A DNA stretch of 64,000 bases. It comes from Larimichthys crocea. Its lineage: Eukaryota > Chordata > Actinopteri > Sciaenidae. The translations under genes were made by a program, and so were the position numbers. The DNA lies in assembly GCF_000972845.2 (NCBI RefSeq), contig NC_040027.1:12515760-12579759 (forward strand), given 5' to 3'. Below the pieces are notes generated by a model. It was not told where the DNA came from, made no database searches, and worked only from the letters and a program-made list of their open reading frames with translations. Shown piece after piece: positions 23,701 through 32,117 of the stretch (position 1 is the first letter of the stretch; the number at the start of each line of letters is the position of its first letter).

Positions 23701-26700
23701 GAATGGAGAAAGTGCAGCGTGAGGAGAACGAAAACGACTGAGAATACGGAGCACAGAGGGAGAGACAGCCCAGTGAGGGATCAGGAGAGAGAAAGAGAGA
23801 GATTTTCATAATCATAACCAAAGAAAAGAAAAAGAAATAGATGAGGAATGCATCTTGTCTGTCATTTATTGGCCAAGGCTGTTGGCCAAAATGGTCACGA
23901 AATATCCCCACCCACCTCCACATGGTCCGGTCCAGGATGTGTCATCTGGCTGCTAAGTGTAATTCAGAACTGGGCATGAGGGGAAGAGAGCTTGCACAAC
24001 TGAATGAGAAAAAAAAAAGTTAAATGAGGTTCATAGGCATATAAATCTTAAAATCTGGCAAGTAAAGTCCTGCATTTATTGTTATGTCAGAATTCTGTAT
24101 AATAGTTTTGTACTCTTGAGGTGAAAAAAAAGCAAAACGAGGAGTCGTTCTTTGTGCAAAGCTTGGACAGATTCCTTAGAAAGTCTGTATGATATATGAT
24201 GAACATTTTCACTGCGCAATGGTTGAAATATGTGAATATTTTTTGCCCGTATTCTAACTGTACTCGCTTCCCCGCCCAAGTTTGTGGAAATTTGAAATCG
24301 AGGGTTTTCCCAAGCATACTTGCTACAGATGTATGTGACTAATGATACAAACATCGAGCGGGATGATCAGCCAAGTCAATTTTCCCTCTTGGCTTGTACA
24401 AGTTTGTTTTAGTAACCTGAGGGAGTAGAGACAGCTGGTTCCACTGCTGAACCTCACCACCACAGCCTTCCACTCTTTCTCCCTCGATGTGTGTCTCGTT
24501 CTCCCACTTCCTCTCGTTTTATTTGGCGGCTTGTCAGATTATTTTTTTTCTTCTTCTTCTTCTCGTCGTTGCACAGTAAAAGACAGAGCTAACCTCAGCC
24601 CTTTTTTTTTCTCTGCACCCTCTCTCTCTCTCTCTCTCAGTGCTGGCTCTTCCTCAGCTGCATCACCTGATCCCCGACGGTGAACTTACCAGCATTAAGA
24701 TCACACGGGTGGATCCCTCGGAACCGCTGGCCATCAGCATCGTCGGCGGCAATGAGACTCCCTTGGTTCGCATCCTCATCCAGGATATCTACAGAGAGGG
24801 TGTGATTGCACGAGATGGACGCTTGCTACCTGGGGACATGATCCTGAAGGTAACACAAGTCAAGAATTCGTTTCACAAATCAGTACAACTCAATCCCAAG
24901 TCCCAGTTGAAAACTGCATCTCTGTTGCCCTGTCAGGTAAATGGCATTGACATCAGCAACGTACCCCACTGCTACGCCGTGGCAACCCTCAAACAGCCTT
25001 GCCAACTCCTCCGGCTAACCGTGCTCAGAGAACAGCGCCATCGCTACCGCTCGCATTCGCACAGCCACCTGCACGGCCACGGGCACGGGCACGACGTCGC
25101 CGGGGGCCACCCGTCTCACGGCCTACCCCACCATCCCCTGAGGGACGATAGCATCCATGTCGTCCTGAATAAAACCACTCCAGATGAACAGCTGGGCATT
25201 AAGCTAGTGAGGCGGCCGGAGGAGCACGGAGTTTATATCTTTCACCTGCTGGAAGGTGGCCTGGCAGCGCGCGACGGACAGTTGTGTGTTGGCGACCGCG
25301 TGCTGGCCATTAATGGGCACGATCTACGTTACGGAGCACCGGAACACGCTGCTCTGCTTATCCAGGTCAGTCAACAGGTCGTTACTTAAACGAACTGTGA
25401 CAGCAGGTCTAAGCATTTTATAGAAAGCCCATAGATGTGACTGACAAATGAGCCCACGTCTTGTTATAGACCATAAACAACTGTGTTCTGTTCTTACCCC
25501 GGGTCCCCGAAGTATTAAAGATAATTGTGGTGATTCAGGGTAATTGTGTTGCGCTGTGCTGTTGTGTCTGCACTCACTGCAGTTAATAGTGTTTAATTGT
25601 GGTGTTCCCTGATGGACCGGGCCATGCGGCTGCCTCTGGTTCCTGGTTGATGCCAGTCAACGATGGTGTGCTTGTGGTTAATCCCGGTTAATTGCAGTGT
25701 GTTTGTGGCTGTCTGTGCAGGGTCTCTGGGCCCGAAGTTCCTGTCTGAGCAGTCTGACTGGCTCTTCTGGGGTCTCTGTGGAGCCAACATGGCCTCTCAG
25801 AGCGGGCGAGTTTCTGTCAGAGATTAAGAACTGGCAGGGAAGAAATTAAATTAGCCCAATTAAGGCGATAATGGGCTGGACTGGCTAATTCAGGAGTCAG
25901 CTCTATGCTGCAGAGAGCAGAGGAAACAGAGTGGAGGATGGGGTGGGGCAGCCGGCCAGTCTGTGTGACTGTTGGACCACTTGCATGTGAATTTGCAAAT
26001 GAATGTAGCTGGAGTGGCATTTCAATAAGAGTCTGAATCACAGAGAGAGGAATAGATTACTAATAGATGCCAGCAAAATATGAAATTGGGTTCATGAAGC
26101 TCACTGTATTGTAATATTCCATTGCAGTGAGCATCATGAATAAAATTAGAGTCAGATAAAAAGACTGATAGCGCTCTCATGTTTATGCATTGAAGATAAA
26201 GCAACAATCAGTTTTATCAATCTTTCTTGAAGCAATGTGTGTTGCTTTAGCATCTTTTGCAGCTCTCGTCTAAACTTTGTCTCTCGATGTTCCACAGGCA
26301 AGCGAGGAGGGTGTCCATTTCATAGTGTCTCGTCAGATCTGCCTGCCTACCCCAGACATCTTACAAGAAGCTCCGTGGGGCATGGACGGTCCCCCACCAT
26401 ATTCCCCTGTCGATATAGAACAAACACTACTGGTGAGCAGCACGCGCACATGCACGCACGCGCACGAGATAAGAACAGTACGAATAACACAGAAAGGAGC
26501 TTTGTTCCCCCGTCTCCCCCTTCCCATGATAAATATTCCCTTTAAGGTGCAAATGATCCATGGAGGTGTTATTTTCCCATCAAAGCTGAGCGTGTCATTC
26601 AAGCAGTGCAGCAGGCAGTCTTCCTCTCGCATCCACATCTTTTTTTTTCACCGCACGGAAAACGTATTTAAAGTATCTTCTGCTTTGCTTCCCTGAAAGA

Positions 26701-29700
26701 TTAAACCCAGTTCTTTACTGAACCTGGTAAAAACTTTCTTGTTCTCATAATGATCCATTTACCAGCTACACCTTGCGGGATAAATTTCTTTCGAATCACT
26801 TTCTCAAGCTGAAAATGTATGATTTAAAATTTGGTTTAAGAGCTTCTGTAAATCACTTTCCTTTAAAAAAACATCCCTCCTTTCAAACATCATATATTTG
26901 GGCTAAATATCAGGAGAGAAATATTTTGATGTTTTGGAAAACACACTCATTCACGTCTTTCTGGCTGAATATTAGAGCAGATTGATACCTCTCTCACGTC
27001 TCTCTCAGACAGTAAATATGATGCTACAGCCGGCAGCCAGTTAGTTTAGCTCAGCATAAAGAGACAGAGCTAGCAGGCTCTGTCCTAAGGGGACACAATC
27101 CTACCAGCACCTCTAAACCTTACCAAATAACAATTAAAAGTCACTGTAGGGAAAAACAATCCAGTACACAACCCACGAACACACAAATGTATCATTAATT
27201 CTTGGGCAATGTGTTCAATTGGGACCTATGACCTGTCTATTCCTTTAAATATTCTGTATATTCTGTGTTGGGAGGCAGCAAGTGTGCACAGTGTTTACAC
27301 GGCTATAGTCAGTGCCTCGTCCTGGGGTCAGTCATGTGACCGCAAGTGATCTCTCGTGAGCGCAGCAGAAATGTGTGAATGCAGCACATTAGCGAAGCAG
27401 CGCGAGCTCCGTCCCATCAACCTCAATGTGTCTGCGTGTTATTCATTACTACTCCGCTCTTCCTCGCCCTCTCCCATCTGACACACAAACACGCTCGCCA
27501 TAAATAAAACCTCATGCGCGTTATCCCACACGCAGCCTCGATCACCCGACCAAATCGCACATCACGACGTCGAAGAATAAATCAGTTCCTCCGCATTCCA
27601 ACGCGGACACAGTGAATAGGCACCCGATCTTAATAACCAGCATACATTATACATTACCAGTTATACTAATGAGGTCATTCATTAATTAGCAACTATAGCA
27701 TTGGACTCTTGTTCCCATTGCACAGCATGGGCAGTGTTTATATGACTTCTCCTACCATTAAGGGGCTATCGCAAGTCCCAGGGAAGAAAACAGTCCTTAT
27801 TAATATGCAAATGTGCAGCTCCAGAATCCAATTAGATTATGTAGTGTATGGAAGGTGCCCTTGGTGTAACAATTAAGTTCATATCATGTTTGGTCTTGAG
27901 TTATTATGTTTAGGAGAATGTGAATACACAAAGAAAGACGCCTCCGTGACAACGTCAATTATGATGTAACATAAATAAGTACATGGTATTGGGGCAAAAA
28001 AAACAGCACTGTTGCTTCTCTATTATTAATTTACCCTCTGCTGTAACCTCTCTCTGTCTGTCTTCTGTCTGAAGGACTCTTGTCAGAAGCCTGCATGCTA
28101 CGAGAAGACAGTTAGTCTGAGTAAGGAGCCGTACGACTCTCTGGGTATGACGGTGGCGGGCGGCATGTCCAGCCGAGGGTGGGACCTGCCCATTTATGTC
28201 ACAAACGTGGACTCGGACGGAGTGGTGGGACAGGAGGGCTCCATCCGCAAAGGTAATAAAGAACCGCTAATGAATCCCTGGATGTCTCTTCCCATTACTT
28301 ACCTGCACACTCAGTCTTCTAATTATCCGACTATTACTCACATGTTTTATTGCAAAGGAATATTATGTTCGGCGCTTTTGTGCAAATAATTACTCATTTA
28401 GTGGAGTGAGTATTTATTCCGTGAGGTTTGTCTCACGCTTATGGCAGGCAGACTGTCATGGCTTTGGCTTTGATGATGAATACTCTGTATATAACAGACA
28501 GAGTGATTGATGAACACTTAAGACTCGTGTTTCATTATGAAGTTCATTCATACAGCAGAAAAACTCAGCGCTGCCGCTGTCGTGGTTCACTGCTCTGCAA
28601 ATTGGCTCTAACACACTTAAACAAAAACACAAACAAACATTAGCACAGCAGTACTAAGGACTTATTGCGTTCCAGAGGAGCATTTGTGGAGTACTTCATT
28701 ATTTCATTATATGAAGTCAGTCAGCTCTGAAATAGAGCAAAACACGGAGCGGCACACAAATAAATGGATGTAACAGCAGCAGTCTATAGCCTATGATGCA
28801 GCTGAAGGCAGGGGAGAGACAGATTTCAGCCCGGATGCTGATTCCAGCATATCCATCTTACAACATGAACATATTAAGCCTGTCATTAAACTCAATACCG
28901 CCTGCCTGAGGCTCTGCTTATGAGAGGAATGAGAGAAATGCTGCAACGGATAATAACAGTAGCATAGAGACTTCATAAAAACTAAAGTAAATTCAGTCTG
29001 TTTGTCTTGTGCATGGTTCAAAGTGCACATTACTATATTCATATGGGACGTAGCAGCAGCAGCAGCTGTCCTTGTTTGCGCGGTTATGAAACATGTTTGT
29101 GTGTTGTGTATTAAACTATTCATTTGCATTTGCATATTCGCGCGGGGGCAAACGTGTCCTTTCAGTTGCTTACTAGCAAGCTGGACCGTGCCGTCTGTTT
29201 TTCTTTGCACCACTTTCATCACTGCAAGGCTTTTTAAAGCACAGGTGGCGCCTGATTTCCATCCCTTTGTGTTGTAGCAGGGAAGGTTGTTGAATATTAA
29301 ACAGACAGATGATGAGTCCCTGTCCTGTGAGGTCCTTTTTGAAAAAGCAATGCAGAGCAGCGACCGTGAGCAGAGGATGAGCCGTGCTGTCCTCTTCCTC
29401 CCCTCACAGGTGACATCCTGCTAAACGTGAACGGCGTGGACTTGACGGGGGTGACGCGAGGTGAAGCCGTAGCCAACCTGAAGAACACCTCCTCTCCCGT
29501 GGTGCTCAAGGTCTTGGAGATGCGTCCTCCGGAGGAAAGCCTGCAAGAGTGCGCATTGCCGCCCTGTCTCACACCCTCACCCACAGACAGCACCAAGAGC
29601 CCGTTGCCCAATGACGATTACTCCCCAGTGTGGGTGTCATGGCTGCAGCTACCCAGGTGAGCACTCCATATACATGTCCCTACTTTCTCCACTCCTTTCT

Positions 29701-30825
29701 TTTTCTGAGTCCAGTATAATTTACACCCCACACGCACATACACACTGGTCCTGGTGACCTATGCCAGCTGGTGCCAGCTGAAATTCTGACAGAGCCAGCT
29801 GGAGATAGAGAAAGAGAGAGAGAGAGAGAGTGCTCATTATACTTTCAAACTAACTTTTTAGCTTACATATCCACCACTATTATATCAGTCAGACTTTTGA
29901 GAATGAAAAACTTTCCCTCGGATTGCAACATATGAATTTATCTTACTATAATGTGTTGTCAGGAAGACAGTGGTGCAATGTCACAGCAACAAACAACTGC
30001 TGCTGCTGCTTCAAGTTAAATAAAAATGTGTTTTTCCTTCAAAGAGTGAATTGATAAAGACTCAAAATGCAGCACTGAGTCTCCATGGGAATGTAGTCTG
30101 GACCAGCGGTGCATCTAAAAGGATTTGAATATAATGTTCACTCAGCTCTGGGCTATCTTAATGTGACTGATATAGGAGTCCAGCTATTCTCATTGTTTCA
30201 CATCCCATCTTCATTCAAAGAGCAAGCCAGGCCTTTGTCTTCTGAGCGGGGCTGCTTTCAGCTATCTATCTACTGCACGCATTGAATGGATATAGAGTGT
30301 ATATATATAAATATACATGTGTATGTATAAATTAAAGATGCAGTTGAGAGATTAGTGTTTTTAATCCCTCTCTTGGCTCATGCAGGCATCTCTACTGCTG
30401 CAAAGACATCGTCCTGCGGCGGAGCACTTCGGGCAGCCTGGGCTTCAGTATCGTGGGAGGTCAGGAAGAGGTCAACTGCAATCAATCCTTTTTTATCCGC
30501 TCCATCGTGGAGGGGACGCCAGCCTACAACGATGGCAGGATAAGGTATTCAGCCTATGTATATCACTTATTACTGCCTGAAGAAGAAAATGAGAAAATGT
30601 TTTAGACCAGCTGCGCATGCAAAATCTTGTCCTTTCCTTTTTTTTTTGTTGCGGTTTATATCCGTCGATTAACTTCTTGTTCTGCGTAGGTGTGGGGACA
30701 TCTTGCTCGAGGTGAATGGGAAGAGCACATGGGGGATGACCCACACAGCGTTGGTGCGCCTTCTAAAGGAGCTTCGGGGCAGAATCACCCTGACCATCGT
30801 CTCGTGGCCGGGCAGCCTGCTGTAG
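3507..30825 (+). CDS. lnx1: lnx1: LNX1 (ligand of Numb protein X1) E3 ubiquitin ligase, whole spliced coding region of the long p80-type form
   Basis: LNX1 is a cytoplasmic RING E3 ligase that ubiquitinates Numb and binds many partners through PDZ domains. Ten exons join as 3507-3961, 20258-20505, 22415-22570, 24641-24849, 24937-25365, 26298-26432, 28075-28252, 29410-29656, 30386-30544 and 30690-30825. Every junction is GT-AG, phases agree, and the total of 2352 nt gives 783 residues plus a TAG stop (human LNX1 is about 728). Domain order: RING (about 66-103), TRAF-type zinc finger (about 130-153), NPAF (207-210), basic segment, PDZ1 (about 297-388), His-rich linker, PDZ2 (about 427-510), PDZ3 (about 552-640), PDZ4 (about 692-779). 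LNX1 rather than LNX2 is supported by the shared segments [18 protein letters not shown] and HLIPDGE. It is tail to tail with fip1l1, as in human 4q12. No expression data were available. Confidence 0.96.
4951..5120. repeat. (TTGG)n tetranucleotide satellite
   Basis: About 170 nt of TTGG units with occasional GATGG and GGGTTG variants that themselves recur, suggesting a higher-order unit. Frames reading Trp-Leu-Val-Gly or Asn-Gln-Pro-Thr repeats are artefacts. Confidence 0.97.
6860..6945. other. near-perfect inverted repeat (hairpin) in lnx1 intron 1
   Basis: Arms 6883-6899 and 6906-6922 pair over 17 positions with one G-U wobble around a 6-nt loop (ctttttt-type). Weaker pairing (A-U, G-U, two mismatches, C-G, U-G, U-A) continues outward for about ten more positions, giving a pre-miRNA-sized stem. 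No family was recognised. Confidence 0.6.
7817..7844. repeat. (AC)n microsatellite
   Basis: About 14 AC units in lnx1 intron 1, preceded by acgcatgcatgcat. Confidence 0.95.
9264..9325 (+). repeat. (CTG)n/(CTT)n/(CCT)n trinucleotide run before the p70 exon
   Basis: Seven consecutive CTG units grade into CTT and CCT units. The pyrimidine-rich strand switches to purine-rich about 60 nt further on, so the two blocks form an imperfect mirror/inverted arrangement. Confidence 0.9.
9385..9714 (+). promoter_or_regulatory. purine-rich presumed promoter/5' UTR of the lnx1 p70 transcript
   Basis: The + strand is almost entirely A and G for about 300 nt before the p70 ATG, with GAGAGA, GGAGGA and G-run blocks (G-rich at 9546-9560, GGA repeats at 9597-9626). 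A TATAAG at 9014-9019 is the nearest TATA-like element but is far upstream. Assignment as promoter/5' UTR rests on its position before an exon with no upstream acceptor that I could support. Confidence 0.5.
9715..9806 (+). CDS. lnx1: lnx1 alternative first coding exon (p70-type, RING-less isoform)
   Basis: The ATG at 9715 (context gaccATGa) opens a 30-codon reading frame starting [16 protein letters not shown] and ending YSE, closed by donor CT|gtgagt at 9807 in phase 2. Joined to 20258 it reads [13 protein letters not shown]. This matches what I recall of the amino terminus of the mammalian LNX1 p70 isoform, in which the RING exon is replaced by the same hydrophobic leader. The resulting protein would be 662 residues (human p70 about 632), keeping the NPAF motif and all four PDZ domains but without ligase activity. 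The leader looks like a signal peptide: a Lys, a Leu-rich core, then Pro/Ser/Ala. Its own promoter presumably lies in the purine-rich stretch just upstream. Confidence 0.93.
10568..10850 (+). mobile_element. degenerate dispersed fish repeat in the lnx1 p70 intron
   Basis: It begins gggctgcgacgacagatcg and continues with ttcattattgactgatctct, ttaatcgtttagttt, atgtcgaaaatcgtg, cagtccaaaacccaaata and gaattttagaagcttggac. This order follows a repeat very common in teleosts. Heavily mutated. Confidence 0.6.
11485..11534. repeat. (GT)n microsatellite
   Basis: About 25 GT units in the lnx1 p70 intron. Confidence 0.97.
11703..11736. repeat. (CA)n microsatellite
   Basis: About 17 CA units, 170 nt from the GT run, so the two could pair as inverted repeats. 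Confidence 0.97.
12071..12156. repeat. perfect 43-bp tandem duplication
   Basis: Positions 12071-12113 and 12114-12156 are identical and adjacent. It is followed by a CA microsatellite at 12167-12209. Confidence 0.97.
12167..12209. repeat. (CA)n microsatellite
   Basis: About 21 CA units next to the 43-bp tandem duplication. Confidence 0.97.
14711..14752. repeat. (GT)n microsatellite
   Basis: About 20 GT units in the lnx1 intron. Confidence 0.97.
17960..18420 (+). mobile_element. dispersed fish repeat, well preserved, in an lnx1 intron
   Basis: Pieces such as cacttgaggctggctccaaa, gcagaaataaacatgtttac, agcctggtacaaaaaacagt, ttttggtctctatag and agtgtggcctctttgat occur in this order in a common teleost repeat. 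It is better preserved than the other copies here, suggesting a younger insertion. A 108-codon open frame overlapping it at 18252-18578 is not a gene. Confidence 0.65.
20258..20505 (+). CDS. lnx1: lnx1 shared exon 2: end of zinc finger and the NPAF motif
   Basis: Acceptor gtgtgcag (ends 20257), donor AAGA|gtgagt, phase 2 to 1. It encodes the last Cys of the TRAF-type finger, the LNX1 signature [10 protein letters not shown]3-DRKRRSQ, and the segment [12 protein letters not shown] (NPAF codons 20421-20432). In mammals the equivalent NPAY binds the Numb PTB domain. The tail is Ser-rich. Both p80 and p70 leaders splice to this exon. The GC content of this exon is clearly higher than that of its flanking introns. 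Confidence 0.95.
22415..22570 (+). CDS. lnx1: lnx1 exon 3: basic linker before PDZ1
   Basis: Acceptor cctctgcag and donor GAAG|gtacgg, phase 1 to 1, 52 codons. The encoded segment [16 protein letters not shown] and [12 protein letters not shown] closely follows human LNX1. It is strongly basic with several RxxS-type sites. No fold is expected here. Confidence 0.93.
24620..24639 (+). repeat. (CT)n run serving as the polypyrimidine tract of lnx1 exon 4
   Basis: Ten CT units end in the acceptor tctcag of the PDZ1 exon. Two T-rich runs (24541-24563 and 24602-24611) precede it. Confidence 0.9.
24641..24849 (+). CDS. lnx1: lnx1 exon 4: first half of PDZ1
   Basis: The acceptor lies directly after a (CT)n run (tctctctcag, ends 24640); the donor is AAG|gtaaca, phase 1 to 0. 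It encodes [18 protein letters not shown] and the PDZ1 carboxylate-binding loop region [13 protein letters not shown], then the [13 protein letters not shown] motif. The following 87-bp intron has no stop in this frame, so an unspliced reading continues into the next exon. Confidence 0.95.
24937..25365 (+). CDS. lnx1: lnx1 exon 5: end of PDZ1, His-rich linker, most of PDZ2
   Basis: Acceptor ccctgtcag and donor CCAG|gtcagt, phase 0 to 0. It opens with [11 protein letters not shown] of PDZ1, then carries a histidine-rich linker (12 His between about residues 390 and 422; nt 25039-25135), which I do not recall from mammalian LNX1. PDZ2 follows with [20 protein letters not shown] and [14 protein letters not shown], very close to human. 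Confidence 0.95.
25366..26297. other. lnx1 intron between exons 5 and 6
   Basis: The block 25830-25900 (gaagaaattaaattagccca, then attaaggcgataatgggc) is AT-rich with TAAT cores and could be a conserved element. Otherwise nothing is seen. Confidence 0.4.
26298..26432 (+). CDS. lnx1: lnx1 exon 6: end of PDZ2 and PPPY-containing linker
   Basis: Acceptor gttccacag and donor CTG|gtgagc, phase 0 to 0, 45 codons. It encodes the last PDZ2 strand (VHFIVSRQ) and a linker with GPPPYSP. PPPY (26391-26402) is a canonical WW-domain-binding PY motif. Confidence 0.92.
26433..28074. other. lnx1 intron between exons 6 and 7
   Basis: It contains the repeat at 27010-27160, a CpG-containing stretch (27360-27600) and an AT-rich block at 27620-27960 with the octamer ATGCAAAT at 27805-27812. 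No exon. Confidence 0.5.
27010..27160 (+). mobile_element. degenerate dispersed fish repeat in an lnx1 intron
   Basis: The run gttagtttagctcagcataa, then gctagcaggctctgtcc and accagcacctctaaacctta, follows a widespread teleost repeat known from memory. Non-coding. Confidence 0.6.
28075..28252 (+). CDS. lnx1: lnx1 exon 7: first half of PDZ3
   Basis: Acceptor tctgtctgaag and donor AAAG|gtaata, phase 0 to 1. It encodes [11 protein letters not shown], the loop SLGMTVAGG and [10 protein letters not shown], which align closely with human LNX1 PDZ3. Confidence 0.94.
28253..30385. other. lnx1 introns around exon 8
   Basis: The interval is interrupted by exon 8 (29410-29656). It holds a (GA)n run at 29811-29830 and TA-rich sequence near 30300. 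Nothing else supported. Confidence 0.5.
29410..29656 (+). CDS. lnx1: lnx1 exon 8: second half of PDZ3 and linker to PDZ4
   Basis: Acceptor ccctcacag and donor CCCAG|gtgagc, phase 1 to 2. It encodes [15 protein letters not shown] and the last PDZ3 helix and strand ([16 protein letters not shown]). The linker then reads [12 protein letters not shown], as in the conserved segment before PDZ4 in LNX1 and LNX2. Confidence 0.94.
30386..30544 (+). CDS. lnx1: lnx1 exon 9: first part of PDZ4
   Basis: Acceptor ctcatgcag and donor ATAAG|gtattc, phase 2 to 2. It encodes [10 protein letters not shown], the loop SLGFSIVGG and [18 protein letters not shown], near-identical to human LNX1. Confidence 0.95.
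30690..30825 (+). CDS. lnx1: lnx1 last coding exon: end of PDZ4
   Basis: Acceptor ttctgcgtag, phase 2 entry, stop TAG at 30823-30825. It encodes [34 protein letters not shown] and ends SLL, against TFL in human LNX1. The preceding intron is only 145 bp. Confidence 0.95.
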
Positions 30826-31745
30826 AAGTGCTCCAGCTTCAGTGGCACTGACTAAGGAATGTGGAAGGCAGAGCTTTAGACTGGCTGACCACCCTAAGCT
30901 TGCTGTGTGGAAGAAGCTTAGAATAGTGCTGTAGCTGTATGGATATCTCACTTCTGATGGACAACTGAGACTTTGCCAGGAGTTTAGAGAAGGACAAACA
31001 TGAGACTGGATTGTTACCAGAGGTTAACTTGCCCCTACAAGAACGCTGAACTTGGAGGATCCAGGACTGAGCCACTTCTAACTATGATGACGGACGTTAT
31101 CGGTTTAGAGGACACGGTCATTCTCTGGCACTGCACCCAGTGAGTGGGGTGGGTGGATCGAGTGGAGACACAACACGTTGCCAATTCCAGTAGTTATATA
31201 TTAGGGTATGTGTTAAGTTGGACTCACATTTCTTTACTGTAAATGTTGGGTGTCTAAAAAAAGTACTGATCCAAGCACTTGTAATACGTTTCTTTTGTTT
31301 GTTTGTGGTATGGCCTTTAAATATAGGCTCCATTCTGTTTGTACTGACAGTGGTTGTCATCTTCATCTGTTGACCTGAGGACACATTGTCAAGTAGTAGT
31401 CTGTGTTGAGGTTCTTTTCTTTTATTTCAGAAGCTATGGCTAAATTATCAAACCACTGGCAATAAAAAAGAAATATATAGATATATATATATATATTAAA
31501 AAAAGAAAAAGGATCAGTGTGTTCATAACATGTTAAAAAATAATATTTAATTAGGTGACATTGTGGAGGCCTTACTAATTTTCTTACTTTTAAGAGAAAA
31601 AAAAACTGACTTTGTTTCTGTGTATCAGTGGACGGACTGGGGCCCGTCTACTGTGAATATGTCTGTCACGCTTCGGCCTGTGTAGTATATCTGATGGTAC
31701 ATTTGGTTAAATGATCAATAAAGTCATTTAAAAAAAGAGTTGTGT
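30826..31745 (+). promoter_or_regulatory. lnx1: lnx1 3' UTR with two polyadenylation signals
   Basis: AATAAA occurs at 31461-31466 and at 31717-31722. The second is followed by an A-rich stretch and then a GT-rich stretch (gttgtgtggg at 31739-31748), as expected around a cleavage site. The 3' UTR would be about 0.65 or 0.9 kb. It includes an AT-rich segment with TA repeats at 31477-31496. The extents are inferred. Confidence 0.65.
31421..31551 (-). promoter_or_regulatory. candidate fip1l1 polyadenylation signals, antisense within the lnx1 3' UTR
   Basis: On the minus strand ATTAAA occurs at 31551-31546 and AATAAA at 31426-31421, the first standard hexamers I see beyond the fip1l1 stop region. 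Use of either would place the fip1l1 3' end inside the lnx1 3' UTR. Confidence 0.35.
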
Positions 31746-31951
31746 GGGAAAACTCGTACTTATTTCAGCTCAACAGAAAAACACCACTAAAAGCTGATGC
31801 AACATAAACATTTTGTATACAATACACACATAAAATGGTCTAAAAGTTTGTCTCGTGAAATTCTAATTAAACTCACATTTTCTGATGAAAGATACAGGAA
31901 GAAGCCACAGGGCAGCTCTTCTCATTAAAAAGAAAAATTGGGGACTGAAAG

Positions 31952-32117
31952 TCAGTCAGATTTTAATTTCCTCTCTTGGTCGCGGAACATCTCGGTGTCC
32001 TTGTCCTTCCTATTTCTTTTGGCCTTTTTGTGTTTGAGTCTACTCTGACTGTCTCTGCCCTCACCACTGCCCCTTCTACTCATGCCGCTGATACTGCTGC
32101 TTCTACCGCTGCTGCTG
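31952..32117 (-). CDS. fip1l1: fip1l1 last coding exon (basic tail)
   Basis: Four tandem CAG triplets at the acceptor (cctcagcagcagcag) give a NAGNAG-type choice affecting the number of Ser residues. The exon encodes [20 protein letters not shown] and ends KLKSD before TGA (plus-strand TCA 31952-31954). This matches [20 protein letters not shown] of human FIP1L1. The human acidic end after it is replaced by a short basic tail. Confidence 0.86.

Larger units (their letters stand above)
20506..24640. other. lnx1 introns either side of exon 3
   Basis: The interval is interrupted only by exon 3 (22415-22570). A GC-rich piece at 21130-21420 and purine-rich sequence at 23260-23830 stand out in base composition only. 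The GATATCGG-type words at 21840-21960 may be a decayed repeat. Confidence 0.5.

Noticed and set aside
24640..25389. 249-codon open frame read as a single-exon gene
   Set aside because: It is lnx1 exons 4 and 5 joined by a stop-free intron; the 29 intronic codons are absent from LNX proteins and splice sites are good.
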